Translations under genes and position numbers: made by a program | Assembly (NCBI RefSeq): GCF_026340255.1 | Contig: NZ_JAPEPJ010000001.1 | Span: forward strand, 1,915,001 to 1,979,000 | From: Streptomyces sp. NBC_01408 | GTDB taxonomy: Bacteria > Actinomycetota > Actinomycetes > Streptomycetales > Streptomycetaceae | Length of the DNA: 64,000 nucleotides | Reading direction: 5' to 3' | In this document: one piece after another, positions 1-7,176 of the stretch | How positions within the stretch are numbered: position 1 is the first letter of the stretch | Layout: every line of letters starts with the position of its first letter | Notes under the pieces: generated by a model | Told to the model about the DNA's origin: nothing | The model's input: the letters and a program-made list of their open reading frames with translations, nothing else | Databases searched by the model: none

Positions 1-133
1 CGGGGGCGGCGCGCACCGCCTCGGCCGGGTCGCGGGCGGTCGTCCGGACCCCGTCCGCCGGGTTCGCCGGCGCGGCGTGCCAGTGGCCGTCGCCGTCCTC
101 GGCGAGGGCCCAGTGGGGGGTGCGGGCGCTCAT
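1..133 (-). CDS. Hypothetical protein, N-terminal fragment
   Basis: A reading frame starts with ATG at 133 and runs leftwards off the window edge. The visible 44 residues begin MSARTPHWALAEDGDGHWHAAP and are polar, with no signal peptide or membrane segment. A purine-rich stretch containing GGTGGGA lies just upstream of the ATG and could be the ribosome binding site. Codon third positions are strongly G/C, as in real genes here. The family cannot be named from this fragment. The next gene on this strand (372-1196) is separated by the 204-389 repeats, so the two are probably independent transcripts. Confidence 0.5.
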   Translation of the reverse strand, partial: MSARTPHWALAEDGDGHWHAAPANPADGVRTTARDPAEAVRAAP

Positions 134-203
134 GGGTGCGAGTGTCCCACCGGGGTCTGACAGGTCGCCTCGCCGCGGCCGCTGGGCCGGGCCGGGCTGG
201 TGG

Positions 204-389
204 GGGGGCCTGTGCGGCGCCGTTGCCGGGGCGCTGCCCCGGGCCCCGCGCCTCAAGCGCCGGCGGGGCTGGATTTGGCGGGGCTGGGGTGGGGGTGGTG
301 TGCGGGGTTCTGTGCTGCGGGAGGGGGCCTGTGCGGCGCCGTTGCCGGGGCGCTGCCCCGGGCCCCGCGCCTCAAGCGCCGGCGGGGCT
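204..389. repeat. Tandem pair of 67-bp GC-rich repeats (outer arm of the palindrome family)
   Basis: Positions 204-270 and 323-389 carry the same 67-bp sequence, offset by 119 bp. Each holds the core CGCCTCAAGCGCCGGCGGGG, in which CCCCGC and GCGGGG can pair. The same module forms the outer arms of the giant palindromes at 15880-16382 and 50709-51195 and occurs alone near 30.7 and 48.6 kb. Here it fills the gap downstream of the NmrA-like gene's stop codon, where it may act as a transcription terminator. No gene is seen between 134 and 371. Confidence 0.75.
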
Positions 390-1196
390 GAAGGTGGCGG
401 GGAGGGCGGTTTTGTAGGCGGCCAGGGCGGGGCGGGGGGTGTGGCCCAGGAGGGTGCGGAGGGTGCCGGTGTCCGGGGTGGCGAGGAAGTCCGCCGCGAT
501 CGTCGAGTACGTGGCGACCAGCATCGGGACCTGGTAGGCGGCCGCGCCCGGTCCGGAGAGCGCGGCGCGGGCCTCGGCCAGGGTGCCCGGGGCGTACCGG
601 GCCCCCGTCGCCGCGGCCAGCTCCGCCCCGCCCAGGGGGCGGTCGCCCACCAGCTCGTAGACCTGCCCGGCGTGCTCGTCCGGCGCGAGGGCGACCCGTA
701 CCGCCACGTCCGCCAGGTCCTCCCGGGCCACCGCGGCGAGCCGGCCCTCGCCCAGCGGGGCGGTGATCAACCCGTCCGGCCCGGGCGGGGCCAGCGCCGC
801 CAGCAGCTCCGCGTACAGGCCGTTGCGCAGGACGGTCCAGGTCAGGGAGGACTCGCGCAGGCGGCGCTCGGTCCAGCGGTGCGGCAGCGCGTACGGAAGG
901 TGGTCGCCGGCCGCCGAGAGGCTGGTGTAGACGACGTGGCCGACCCCGGCCCGTTCGGCCGCGGTGATCGCCGCCCCGTGCCGGGCGATGACCTGGTCGT
1001 CCTCCCCGTAGCCGGCGGAGATCAGCAGCAGGGTGTCCACCCCGCTGAAGTCGAGGGACTCCGGATCGTCGAAGTCCACCCGGACCTGCCCGGGCCCGTC
1101 CGGCTCGTGCGTGCCGAGGCGTACGTCCGGCCGGTCGGCGAGCTGCCGCGCGATCAGCGAGCCGAGAGCGCCCGAGGTGCCGGTGATCAGGAGCAT
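372..1196 (-). CDS. NmrA-like NAD(P)-binding SDR (QorB-type)
   Basis: The 274-residue protein starts MLLITGTSGALGSLIARQL, an N-terminal Rossmann fold with the TGTSGALG nucleotide-binding loop. It resembles atypical short-chain dehydrogenases of the NmrA/QorB group, which bind NADPH and act as quinone reductases or redox sensors. The ATG at 1196 is chosen because AGGAAGGG lies just upstream; an in-frame start 60 bp earlier has no such site. It is divergent from an HxlR-family regulator (1278), a common pairing in which the regulator controls the oxidoreductase. Substrate unknown; cytoplasmic. Confidence 0.85.
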   Translation of the reverse strand: MLLITGTSGALGSLIARQLADRPDVRLGTHEPDGPGQVRVDFDDPESLDFSGVDTLLLISAGYGEDDQVIARHGAAITAAERAGVGHVVYTSLSAAGDHLPYALPHRWTERRLRESSLTWTVLRNGLYAELLAALAPPGPDGLITAPLGEGRLAAVAREDLADVAVRVALAPDEHAGQVYELVGDRPLGGAELAAATGARYAPGTLAEARAALSGPGAAAYQVPMLVATYSTIAADFLATPDTGTLRTLLGHTPRPALAAYKTALPATFSPAGA

Positions 1197-1277
1197 GGGA
1201 AGCCCTTCCTGTGGTGGCCTGGTTGGCTGTACCGACATCGTGGGCGACGGGCGCACGGTGCATAAGGAGGCACTTCC

Positions 1278-1718
1278 ATGTCAGTAGGGCACACCGGGAT
1301 AACCGCCCCGGCCGTCGCGTCCGCCCCGTCCGCCCCGTCCGCCTCAGTGGACCCGGTGGTGAGCTGCGACGACGACTGCGGCATCCGTGACGTCCTCGAC
1401 CGGATCGGCGACAAGTGGTCGGTCCTCGTGGTCGTGCAGCTCGCCTCCGGGACCCACCGGTTCAAGGAGCTCCAGCGCGCCGTCGCCGGGATCTCCCAGC
1501 GGATGCTCACCCTCACCGTCCGCCGCCTGGAGCGGGACGGGCTGATCACCCGGACCGTGTACCCGACCGTGCCCCCGCAGGTCGAGTACGAGCTGACCGA
1601 GCTCGGCCACAGCCTGACCCGCCTGGTCAAGGCCCTCGCGGACTGGTCCCTCGTCCACCGTCCGGATATCGAGGCCGCCCGCGCGGAATGGGACGCGAAG
1701 GCGGACATGCCAAGCTGA
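1278..1718 (+). CDS. HxlR-family winged-helix transcriptional regulator
   Basis: This 146-residue protein has the typical HxlR pattern: a cysteine-containing N-terminal motif (SCDDDCGIRDVLDRIGDKWS), then the recognition region FKELQRAVAGISQRMLT and the wing RDGLITRTVYPTVPPQVEYELT. HxlR proteins bind DNA as dimers and often sense electrophiles or redox state through the conserved cysteine. A strong AAGGAGG precedes the ATG. The divergent NmrA-like gene is its probable target, with the shared control region at 1197-1277. Confidence 0.9.
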   Translation: MSVGHTGITAPAVASAPSAPSASVDPVVSCDDDCGIRDVLDRIGDKWSVLVVVQLASGTHRFKELQRAVAGISQRMLTLTVRRLERDGLITRTVYPTVPPQVEYELTELGHSLTRLVKALADWSLVHRPDIEAARAEWDAKADMPS

Positions 1719-1723
1719 GGGGT

Positions 1724-2929
1724 GTGAAAGACCTTGCCGAAACCGTCGACCGAGCCTTCGCCGCCGCCCTCTACGCCCAGGACGACACCGGGCTGGACAC
1801 CGGGGCCTCCCTGCTCGTCGCCGAGCCCGGGCAGTGGCCTGGGGTGGGGCAGGAGCTGCTGGCGCGCGGGGAGGGGTACGTGCGGCAGAGCTGGGAGCGG
1901 GGCTGGCAGCCGGCCGACGTGCTCCGGCTGGTCCGCCGGGACCTGGGCGGCGCCTCCGCGGCCGGAGGCTCCGGGGCCGAGCGGCACCTGCGGATCACCG
2001 GGGACCTCATCGCGGCCGAGGGGCGCCGCTACGCCCGGCTCCCGGAGCGGTGGACCGACGCCGAGGTCTGGTGGGGCGCTGACACCGCGTACGCCGACCA
2101 GCTCGCGCAGCGCGAACGGACGGACCGGTTCACCCTGGCCACCGCCTTCCTGGAGGTGTTCCGGCTGCTGATCCGGCTGCCCTCGATCGAACCGGTGGGC
2201 CCGCTTCCGGGTGACCCCGCCGACGCGCTGGAGCACGCCCACATCGAGCCGCGCATGCTGGGCCGGATCCGCGCCCTCCTCGCGAAGGCCGAGGCGACCA
2301 CCTTCCCGGAGGAGGCGGAGGCGCTCAGCGCCAAGGCCCAGGAGCTGATGGCCCGGCACACCGTGGACGAGGCCCTGCTGGCCGTGCGCGGCGGCGGCCC
2401 GGCGCGGGTGCCGGGGGCCTGCCGGATCGGTGTCGAGCCGCCGTACGAGGAGGCGAAGGCGGTGCTGCTCGACGCGGTGGCCACCGCCAACCGCTGCCGG
2501 GCGGTGTGGAACAGCGGGTTCGAGTTCTCCACGGTGGTCGGCTTCGAGAGCGACCTGGAGGCGGTCGAGCTGCTGTACACCTCGCTGCTCGTCCAGGGCA
2601 CCGCGGCGATGACCCGCGCGGAGGCGGCCCAGCGCTCGGGCGGGCGCAAGCGGACGAAGACCTTCAGGCAGTCCTTCCTGCTGGCTTACGCCAGCCGCCT
2701 CGGGCACCGGCTCGCCGAGACCGCCGAACACGCGGCCACGGAGGCCCCGGACAACCTGCCCGCCCTGGTGGCCCGCGACGTGGCGGTCACCTCCCGGGCG
2801 GAGGAGATGTTCCCGCGGACCACGACCACCCGGCTGCGCGGCGCCACCGACCACGCGGGCTGGGAGGACGGCACGGCCGCCGCCGACGCCGCCCACGTGG
2901 GGGGCCGAAGAAGGCCGCTGCCGCGGTAG
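1724..2929 (+). CDS. DUF2786 domain protein
   Basis: The 401-residue protein contains the DUF2786 signature around residues 180-220: RIRALLAKAEATTFPEEAEA followed by LSAKAQELMARH. The second half contains EAKAVLLDAVATANRCRAVW and a basic GRKRTKTFRQSF stretch. The molecular role of DUF2786 is not known; some members sit near SprT-like domains. The GTG start at 1724 lies 6 bp after the upstream HxlR stop, with GAGGGG close by, so the two genes may be co-transcribed. The end is uncertain: a run of six G at 2899-2904 precedes a stop at 2929, and a coding-like frame continues afterwards (2930-3149). Confidence 0.75.
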   Translation: MKDLAETVDRAFAAALYAQDDTGLDTGASLLVAEPGQWPGVGQELLARGEGYVRQSWERGWQPADVLRLVRRDLGGASAAGGSGAERHLRITGDLIAAEGRRYARLPERWTDAEVWWGADTAYADQLAQRERTDRFTLATAFLEVFRLLIRLPSIEPVGPLPGDPADALEHAHIEPRMLGRIRALLAKAEATTFPEEAEALSAKAQELMARHTVDEALLAVRGGGPARVPGACRIGVEPPYEEAKAVLLDAVATANRCRAVWNSGFEFSTVVGFESDLEAVELLYTSLLVQGTAAMTRAEAAQRSGGRKRTKTFRQSFLLAYASRLGHRLAETAEHAATEAPDNLPALVARDVAVTSRAEEMFPRTTTTRLRGATDHAGWEDGTAAADAAHVGGRRRPLPR

Positions 2930-3149
2930 CCGAGGCTCCGCCCCGGCCCCGCGCCTCGAGCTCGCCCGGGCGCTGCGCAGCGCCACCGGGGCGGGCGCGA
3001 AGGCGGTACGCGAGCGCCGGGTGCCGCAGTGGGACGAGGTCAGGGCCCTGCTGGCGGTCTGGGACGCCCCCGATCCGGGTGTCCTGCGGGGGGCCGCGGA
3101 CCAGCTGCTGCACGCCCTGGACGAGGTCTCCGAGGCCCTCCACCCCTGA
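2930..3149 (+). other. Coding-like frame without a clear start (possible extension of the DUF2786 gene)
   Basis: After the DUF2786 stop codon, the next frame over stays open to a TGA at 3147-3149 and reads like real protein (for example PRLELARALRSATGAGAKAV, then WDEVRALLAVWDAPD). The only usable start inside it is a GTG at 3021, giving 42 residues without a good ribosome binding site. Removing one G from the run at 2899-2904 would fuse this frame to the DUF2786 protein. It is therefore a small hypothetical gene, a frameshifted C-terminus, or a sequencing error. I cannot decide between these. Confidence 0.35.
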
Positions 3150-3169
3150 GCGTGATCAGAGGGACACCC

Positions 3170-3219
3170 CGCGTGCACGTGCATCTGCCCATGCAGGCGC
3201 TCAGGAACACAGCTATGAT
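3170..3219 (+). promoter_or_regulatory. Operator plus promoter of the DUF397 gene
   Basis: The 20-bp sequence CGCGTGCACGTGCATCTGCC (3170-3189) holds the perfect palindrome TGCACGTGCA. One base later comes a weak -35 (ATGCAG, 3191-3196), a 17-bp spacer and a good -10 (TATGAT, 3214-3219). The identical 20-mer in the same relation to a -35 and -10 occurs on the minus strand at 4302-4253. An operator abutting a weak -35 suggests activation, which is inference. Confidence 0.7.
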
Positions 3220-3256
3220 CCGGTGCAGTTGACATCTGCACTATCGGGGGCTTCCT

Positions 3257-3502
3257 GTGGACCACGCGTACAACGGGATGGCAGCTGCAGAACTCGCTTC
3301 CTTGTATGGGCTGACCTGGCAGAAGAGCAGACACAGCAACTCGCAAGGTTCGTGCGTGGAGTTCGCCAAACTGCCGGGGGGCGATGTCGCCGTGCGCAAC
3401 TCGCGCCACCCGGACGGTCCGGCGCTCGTCTACACGCCGGCCGAGATAGAGGCCCTGCTGCTGGGCGTCAAGGACGGCGAGTTCGACCACCTGATCGCCT
3501 GA
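3257..3502 (+). CDS. DUF397 (BldB-like) protein
   Basis: This small acidic protein (81 residues) has the DUF397 pattern: LTWQKSRHSNSQGSCVEFA, then GGDVAVRNSRHPDGPALVYT and a C-terminal helix. DUF397 proteins include the developmental regulator BldB and usually pair with XRE-DUF5753 regulators, as here (4492-5352). The start is GTG at 3257, with GGGGG 6 bp upstream. The gene has its own promoter with a palindromic operator (3170-3219) and ends before a strong hairpin terminator (3571-3607). It is probably a regulatory partner or antagonist of the neighbouring XRE protein; biochemical function is unproven. Confidence 0.88.
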   Translation: MDHAYNGMAAAELASLYGLTWQKSRHSNSQGSCVEFAKLPGGDVAVRNSRHPDGPALVYTPAEIEALLLGVKDGEFDHLIA

Positions 3503-3560
3503 CGGAACCATCCGGCCGCACACGTGACGGCCTGACGGAACAGCGCATCGGATCAAGCCA

Positions 3561-3570
3561 TGCACGTGCA
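3561..3570. promoter_or_regulatory. Third TGCACGTGCA palindrome
   Basis: A perfect copy of TGCACGTGCA lies between the DUF397 stop and the terminator at 3571. Unlike the copies at 3174-3183 and 4289-4298, its flanks do not match the 20-bp operator and no -35/-10 pair follows at the same spacing. It may be an auxiliary binding site for the same regulator. Confidence 0.5.
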
Positions 3571-3607
3571 CCGGCCGGGATCGATCGAAAGGATCAATCC
3601 CGGCCGG
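3571..3607. terminator. Bidirectional hairpin terminator
   Basis: CCGGCCGGGAT (3571-3581) pairs with ATCCCGGCCGG (3597-3607), with extra GATC pairing inside. It sits between the convergent DUF397 and ATPase genes and can serve both. Confidence 0.8.
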
Positions 3608-3639
3608 TGTCGCGGTTTCCGGTCGTTGTCGGTCGGCTG

Positions 3640-4149
3640 TCAGTCCTGGAGCAGGAACAGCGCCCAGACCACCTTGCCGGTCAGCCGTCCCGCGAGCGGG
3701 TGCCAGCCCCAGCTGTCGCTGTAGGAGTCGACCAGGAACAGCCCGCGCCCGGACTCCAGGTCGAAGTTCTCCTCCGTGCGCTCCGGTGAGAAGGCCCCGC
3801 CCGGCCGGTCCTCGCTGGGGTCGCGCACCGCGCACACCAGCCGGGTGCTCCACCGCATCAGGTGCAGCCGTACCGGAGGCTCCGCCTCGCCGCCCGCACC
3901 CCGCGCGTCGTCCGGCAGGGCATGGCGGAGCGCATTGGTGACGAGCTCGGAGACGACCAGGGCCACATCGTCGAAGCGGTCGTCGAGGCCCCACTGGGCC
4001 AGCGTCGACCGGCAGAAAGAGCGGGCGCCCCGCACCGCCTCGAAGCGGGCGGGCAGAGCGCAGGAGGCGGACCCGGAGACAGCCGTGGGGTCGACCGGGG
4101 GAAGCCCCTGCCGTAACGGCTCGAGCATGGTCGATCCATTCGTCCCCAT
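3640..4149 (-). CDS. Anti-sigma-type ATP-binding protein (HATPase_c_2)
   Basis: This 169-residue protein has the GHKL ATPase fold of RsbW/SpoIIAB-like anti-sigma factors: the N box DDVALVVSELVTNALRHA (about residues 75-92) and the G box ESGRGLFLVDSYSDSWGW near the C-terminus. Streptomyces carries dozens of such proteins, often regulating sigma or anti-anti-sigma partners. The ATG at 4149 is chosen because GGGAG lies just upstream; longer in-frame starts would run through the operator at 4283-4302. It is convergent to DUF397 and divergent from the XRE regulator, forming the common triad. Its partner is unknown. Confidence 0.85.
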   Translation of the reverse strand: MGTNGSTMLEPLRQGLPPVDPTAVSGSASCALPARFEAVRGARSFCRSTLAQWGLDDRFDDVALVVSELVTNALRHALPDDARGAGGEAEPPVRLHLMRWSTRLVCAVRDPSEDRPGGAFSPERTEENFDLESGRGLFLVDSYSDSWGWHPLAGRLTGKVVWALFLLQD

Positions 4150-4252
4150 GCGAGGCACTCCCGGGATTCGCGGACGAAGCGGCGGCTCCGGCCAAAGAGA
4201 ACTGCGGGGTGGGTCCCGCGCCGGCGCGAAGAGCACGCAGGTGCGCGGCACC

Positions 4253-4302
4253 ATCGTTCCGAATGGCGGAGCCGGATGCAAGGGCAGATGCACGTGCACG
4301 CG
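4253..4302 (-). promoter_or_regulatory. Operator plus promoter of the ATPase gene
   Basis: Reading the minus strand, CGCGTGCACGTGCATCTGCC (4302-4283) is identical to the operator at 3170-3189. It is followed one base later by TTGCAT (-35, 4281-4276), a 17-bp spacer and AACGAT (-10, 4258-4253). This is the same architecture as in front of DUF397, and predicts a leader of about 97 nt for the ATPase mRNA. The operator also lies upstream of the divergent XRE gene. Confidence 0.65.
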
Positions 4303-4491
4303 CCGGACGTGTCCACTCCCGTGACGGTTCTTGCTCATTTCTTCCTACGCATACTTACGGACTTCTTTTCCCGGACGCGGGATTCCGTTACAGAACGAGT
4401 ACGGGCCGATGCGTTTTGGTGGCAGACTGCGGCCTCTGGGGTACGGGGGCCCCGCGACGCGCACACCATTGCGATGGGGAGGGCAGTACTA

Positions 4492-5352
4492 GTGACCGCA
4501 GAAGCCAGCGGTTCTGTGGTGCGCCGCATCCTCCTGGGCTCTCAGCTCAGGCGACTCCGAGAATCCCGCGGCATCACCCGTGAGGCGGCCGGCTACTCGA
4601 TCCGCGCATCCGAATCGAAGATCAGCCGCTTGGAGTTGGGAAGGGTGAGCTTCAAGGCCAGGGACGTCGAGGACCTCCTCACGCTCTACGGGGTCACGGA
4701 CACCTCCGAGCGCGAGTCCCTGCTGGGGCTGGTGCGCGAGGCCAACGCGACCGGCTGGTGGCACAGTTACGGAGACGTGCTGCCCGGATGGTTCCAGACC
4801 TACATCGGTCTGGAAGGTGCCGCCTCACTCATCCGGATCTATGAAGTCCAGTTCGTCCACGGCCTGTTGCAGACCGAGGCCTACGCCCAAGCCGTCGTCC
4901 GCCGCGGCATGCCCGGCGCCACCGCCGCCGAGATCGACCGCCGGGTCGCGCTGCGCCTGGAGCGCCAGAAGGTCCTCGTGTCCGAGAGCGCCCCGGTCTT
5001 CCACGCGGTCCTCGACGAGGCCGCGCTGCGCCGCCCGTACGGCGACCGCGACGTGATGCGCGGCCAGCTGGAGCACCTCATCGAGGTCTCGCAGCGGCCC
5101 AACGTGCAGCTCCAGGTGATGCCCTTCTCCTTCGGCGGACACGCGGGCGAGAGCGGAGCCTTCACCCTGCTGCGCTTCCCCGAGTCGGACCTCCAGGACA
5201 TCGTCTATCTGGAACAGCTCACCAGCGCCCTCTACCTGGACAAGGACGAGGAAGTGGGGCAGTACGGCCGGGCGATGGAGCGGCTCCAGGAGGACTGCCC
5301 CGACCCCGACCGGACCAGGGATCTTCTGCGGGGACTGCTCCAACTGTCTTGA
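4492..5352 (+). CDS. XRE-family regulator with DUF5753 domain
   Basis: The 286-residue protein has an N-terminal Cro/CI helix-turn-helix (LGSQLRRLRESRGITREAAG, then ESKISRLELGR, about residues 12-60) and a C-terminal DUF5753 domain with LLQTEAYAQAVVRRGMPG and VQLQVMPFSFGGHAGESGAF. Such WhiJ-like proteins act with DUF397 partners in development or stress control. The GTG at 4492 is preferred because GGGGAGGG lies 8 bp upstream; an ATG at 4474 is possible. It is the obvious candidate to bind the TGCACGTGCA operators here, but that is inference. Confidence 0.88.
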   Translation: MTAEASGSVVRRILLGSQLRRLRESRGITREAAGYSIRASESKISRLELGRVSFKARDVEDLLTLYGVTDTSERESLLGLVREANATGWWHSYGDVLPGWFQTYIGLEGAASLIRIYEVQFVHGLLQTEAYAQAVVRRGMPGATAAEIDRRVALRLERQKVLVSESAPVFHAVLDEAALRRPYGDRDVMRGQLEHLIEVSQRPNVQLQVMPFSFGGHAGESGAFTLLRFPESDLQDIVYLEQLTSALYLDKDEEVGQYGRAMERLQEDCPDPDRTRDLLRGLLQLS

Positions 5353-5387
5353 TTCGCACGTAGTATGACGTCTGATCAGTGCATGAC

Positions 5388-5399
5388 GACCGATCGGTC
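5388..5399. promoter_or_regulatory. Perfect 12-bp palindrome upstream of the aldehyde dehydrogenase
   Basis: GACCGATCGGTC lies 43 bp before the aldehyde dehydrogenase start, in the only gap after the XRE gene. It is a plausible repressor operator; no -35/-10 pair was recognised with confidence. Confidence 0.4.
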
Positions 5400-5441
5400 T
5401 CCGGTGCAGCGCAAGGGTGCGCGCTCGCAGTAAGGGATGGC

Positions 5442-6899
5442 ATGTCCATATTCACCGACCTGGCTCACCAGTACATCGACGGCGAATGGCTGGCCGGCAC
5501 CGGTTCGTGGGACATCATCGACGTCAACCCCTACAACGGGGAGAAGCTCGCGGCCATCACGGTGGCCACCGTCGAGCAGGTGGACCAGGCCTACCGCGGA
5601 GCCGAGCGTGCGCAGCGCGAATGGGCCGCCACCAGCCCGTACGCGAGACGGGCGGTCCTGGAGCGGGCCCTGCGCATCACGGAGGAGCGCGAGAAGGAGA
5701 TCATCGAGGCGATGATCGACGAGCTCGGCGGGACCCGTCCCAAGGCCGAGTACGAGGTCTACCTCGCCAAGGAGTTCCTCCGCGAGGCGATGCAGCTGGC
5801 GGTCCGCCCCGAAGGCCGGATCCTGGCCTCGCCGGTCGAGGGCAAGGAGAACCGGGTCCAGCGCCTGCCCGTCGGCGTGGTCACCGTGATCAGCCCCTTC
5901 AACTTCCCCTTCCTGGTCACCCTCAAGTCGGTCGGCCCGGCCCTCGCGCTGGGCAACGCCGTCGTGATCAAGCCGAACCAGAACGCCCCGGTCGTCGGCG
6001 GCGGGGTCATAGCCAAGATCTTCGAGGACGCGGGACTGCCCGCCGGACTGCTGAACGTCCTGGTCACCGACATAGCCGAGATCGGCGACGCGCTCCTCAC
6101 CCACCCGGTCCCCAAGGTCATCTCCTTCGCCGGCTCGGACCGGGTCGGCCGCCACGTGGGCGCGGTCGCCGCCCGCCACTTCAAGCGGACCGTCCTGGAA
6201 CTCAGCGGCAACAGCGCACTGGTCGTCCTCGACGACGCCGACCTCGACTACGCGGTGGACGCGGCCGTCTTCAGCCGCTTCGTCTACCAGGGCCAGGTCT
6301 GCATGGCCGCCAACCGGATCCTGGTCGACGCCTCGGTCGCCGAGGAGTTCACCGCCAAGTTCACCGCGCGCGTCCGGGCCCTGAAGACCGGCGACCCGCA
6401 CGACGCGGGCACCCACATCGGCCCGCTGATCAACTCCTTCCAGGCCGACGCGCTGACCGCGCTCGTGGACCGGGCCGTGGAAGAGGGCGCGCAGGCGCTC
6501 GTACGGGGATCTACGCGCGGCAACCTCGTCGAACCGACCGTCCTGGCCGGGCTCCCGGAGGACTCCCCGCTACTCGGCCAGGAGATCTTCGGCCCGGTGG
6601 CGCTGCTGGTGGTCTTCGACGGCGAGGACGAGGCCGTTCGGCTGACCAACGCCACCCCCTACGGGCTCAGCGGGGCCGTGCACACCCGGGACGTGGAGCG
6701 CGGCGTCCGCTTCGCCCAGCGGATCGAGACGGGGATGATCCACGTCAACGACTCCACGATCGGGGACGAGCCGCTCGCGGCCTTCGGCGGCGAGAAGGCC
6801 TCCGGCCTCGGCCGCCTGAACGGCGAGGCCACGGTGGAGGCCTTCACCACACAGAAGTGGATCTCCGTACAGCACGGCCGGACCCGCTTCCCCTTCTAG
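5442..6899 (+). CDS. NAD(P)-dependent aldehyde dehydrogenase (benzaldehyde/vanillin type)
   Basis: This 485-residue enzyme oxidises an aldehyde to the acid. It has the ALDH fold with the cofactor-site motif ISPFNFPFLVTLKSVGPALA, the general base Glu253 in LELSGNSALVVLDDAD, and the catalytic Cys287 in YQGQVCMAANRIL. The overall sequence is closest to benzaldehyde or vanillin dehydrogenases, so an aromatic aldehyde is a fair guess. ATG 5442 is preceded by TAAGGGA. The stop codon (TAG, 6897-6899) is the first part of the terminal repeat of the 6896-7060 element. The gene seems monocistronic. Confidence 0.92.
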   Translation: MSIFTDLAHQYIDGEWLAGTGSWDIIDVNPYNGEKLAAITVATVEQVDQAYRGAERAQREWAATSPYARRAVLERALRITEEREKEIIEAMIDELGGTRPKAEYEVYLAKEFLREAMQLAVRPEGRILASPVEGKENRVQRLPVGVVTVISPFNFPFLVTLKSVGPALALGNAVVIKPNQNAPVVGGGVIAKIFEDAGLPAGLLNVLVTDIAEIGDALLTHPVPKVISFAGSDRVGRHVGAVAARHFKRTVLELSGNSALVVLDDADLDYAVDAAVFSRFVYQGQVCMAANRILVDASVAEEFTAKFTARVRALKTGDPHDAGTHIGPLINSFQADALTALVDRAVEEGAQALVRGSTRGNLVEPTVLAGLPEDSPLLGQEIFGPVALLVVFDGEDEAVRLTNATPYGLSGAVHTRDVERGVRFAQRIETGMIHVNDSTIGDEPLAAFGGEKASGLGRLNGEATVEAFTTQKWISVQHGRTRFPF

Positions 6900-7060
6900 T
6901 GCTGTGACCGGAAAGGTCCACCGGGTCGCGCCGCCCGGCACGGCACCTCGCCACGTTGTCGGACCGCGCCGGTACGTCCAGTACGAGCCGCGGCCCTCCG
7001 CCTTGCGATGCACCGCACCGGACGACGCGACCCGGCAAACCTTTCCGGCCACAGCACTAG
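6896..7060. mobile_element. 165-bp MITE-like element with terminal inverted repeats
   Basis: The left end reads CTAGTGCTGTGACCGGAAAG and the right end is its reverse complement with one change; over 34 bp the two ends match at 30 positions. The interior is too short to encode a protein. Both ends start with CTAG, a rare tetranucleotide here, consistent with a TA or CTAG target duplication as for IS630/IS5-type elements. It fills most of the 277-bp gap between the aldehyde dehydrogenase and the PBP gene. A related 16-bp end occurs at 43833. Confidence 0.75.
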
Positions 7061-7176
7061 GCGTCACTGCGGACTCACTCGTCCAGGGGGAACGTTCCAG
7101 GTGCGCGCGCTTTTCCGGGCGCGGGCCGTTCTAGACTCGGGCGGGCGTACGTCGCAGCCGCCCGGGGGAGAGCAAG

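Noticed and set aside
120..1265. A 381-codon plus-strand frame opposite the NmrA-like gene
   Set aside because: Composition is Gly/Arg-rich without any fold; the opposite strand encodes a clear Rossmann protein.
3229..3234. TTGACA as the -35 of the DUF397 gene
   Set aside because: No -10 lies 16-19 bp downstream before the start codon, whereas TATGAT at 3214 with the operator layout has a matching twin at 4253-4302.
1187..4195. A 1002-codon open frame on the minus strand
   Set aside because: It runs antisense through the HxlR, DUF2786 and DUF397 genes and in another frame through the ATPase gene, has no domain, and is explained by the lack of stop codons in high-GC shadow frames.
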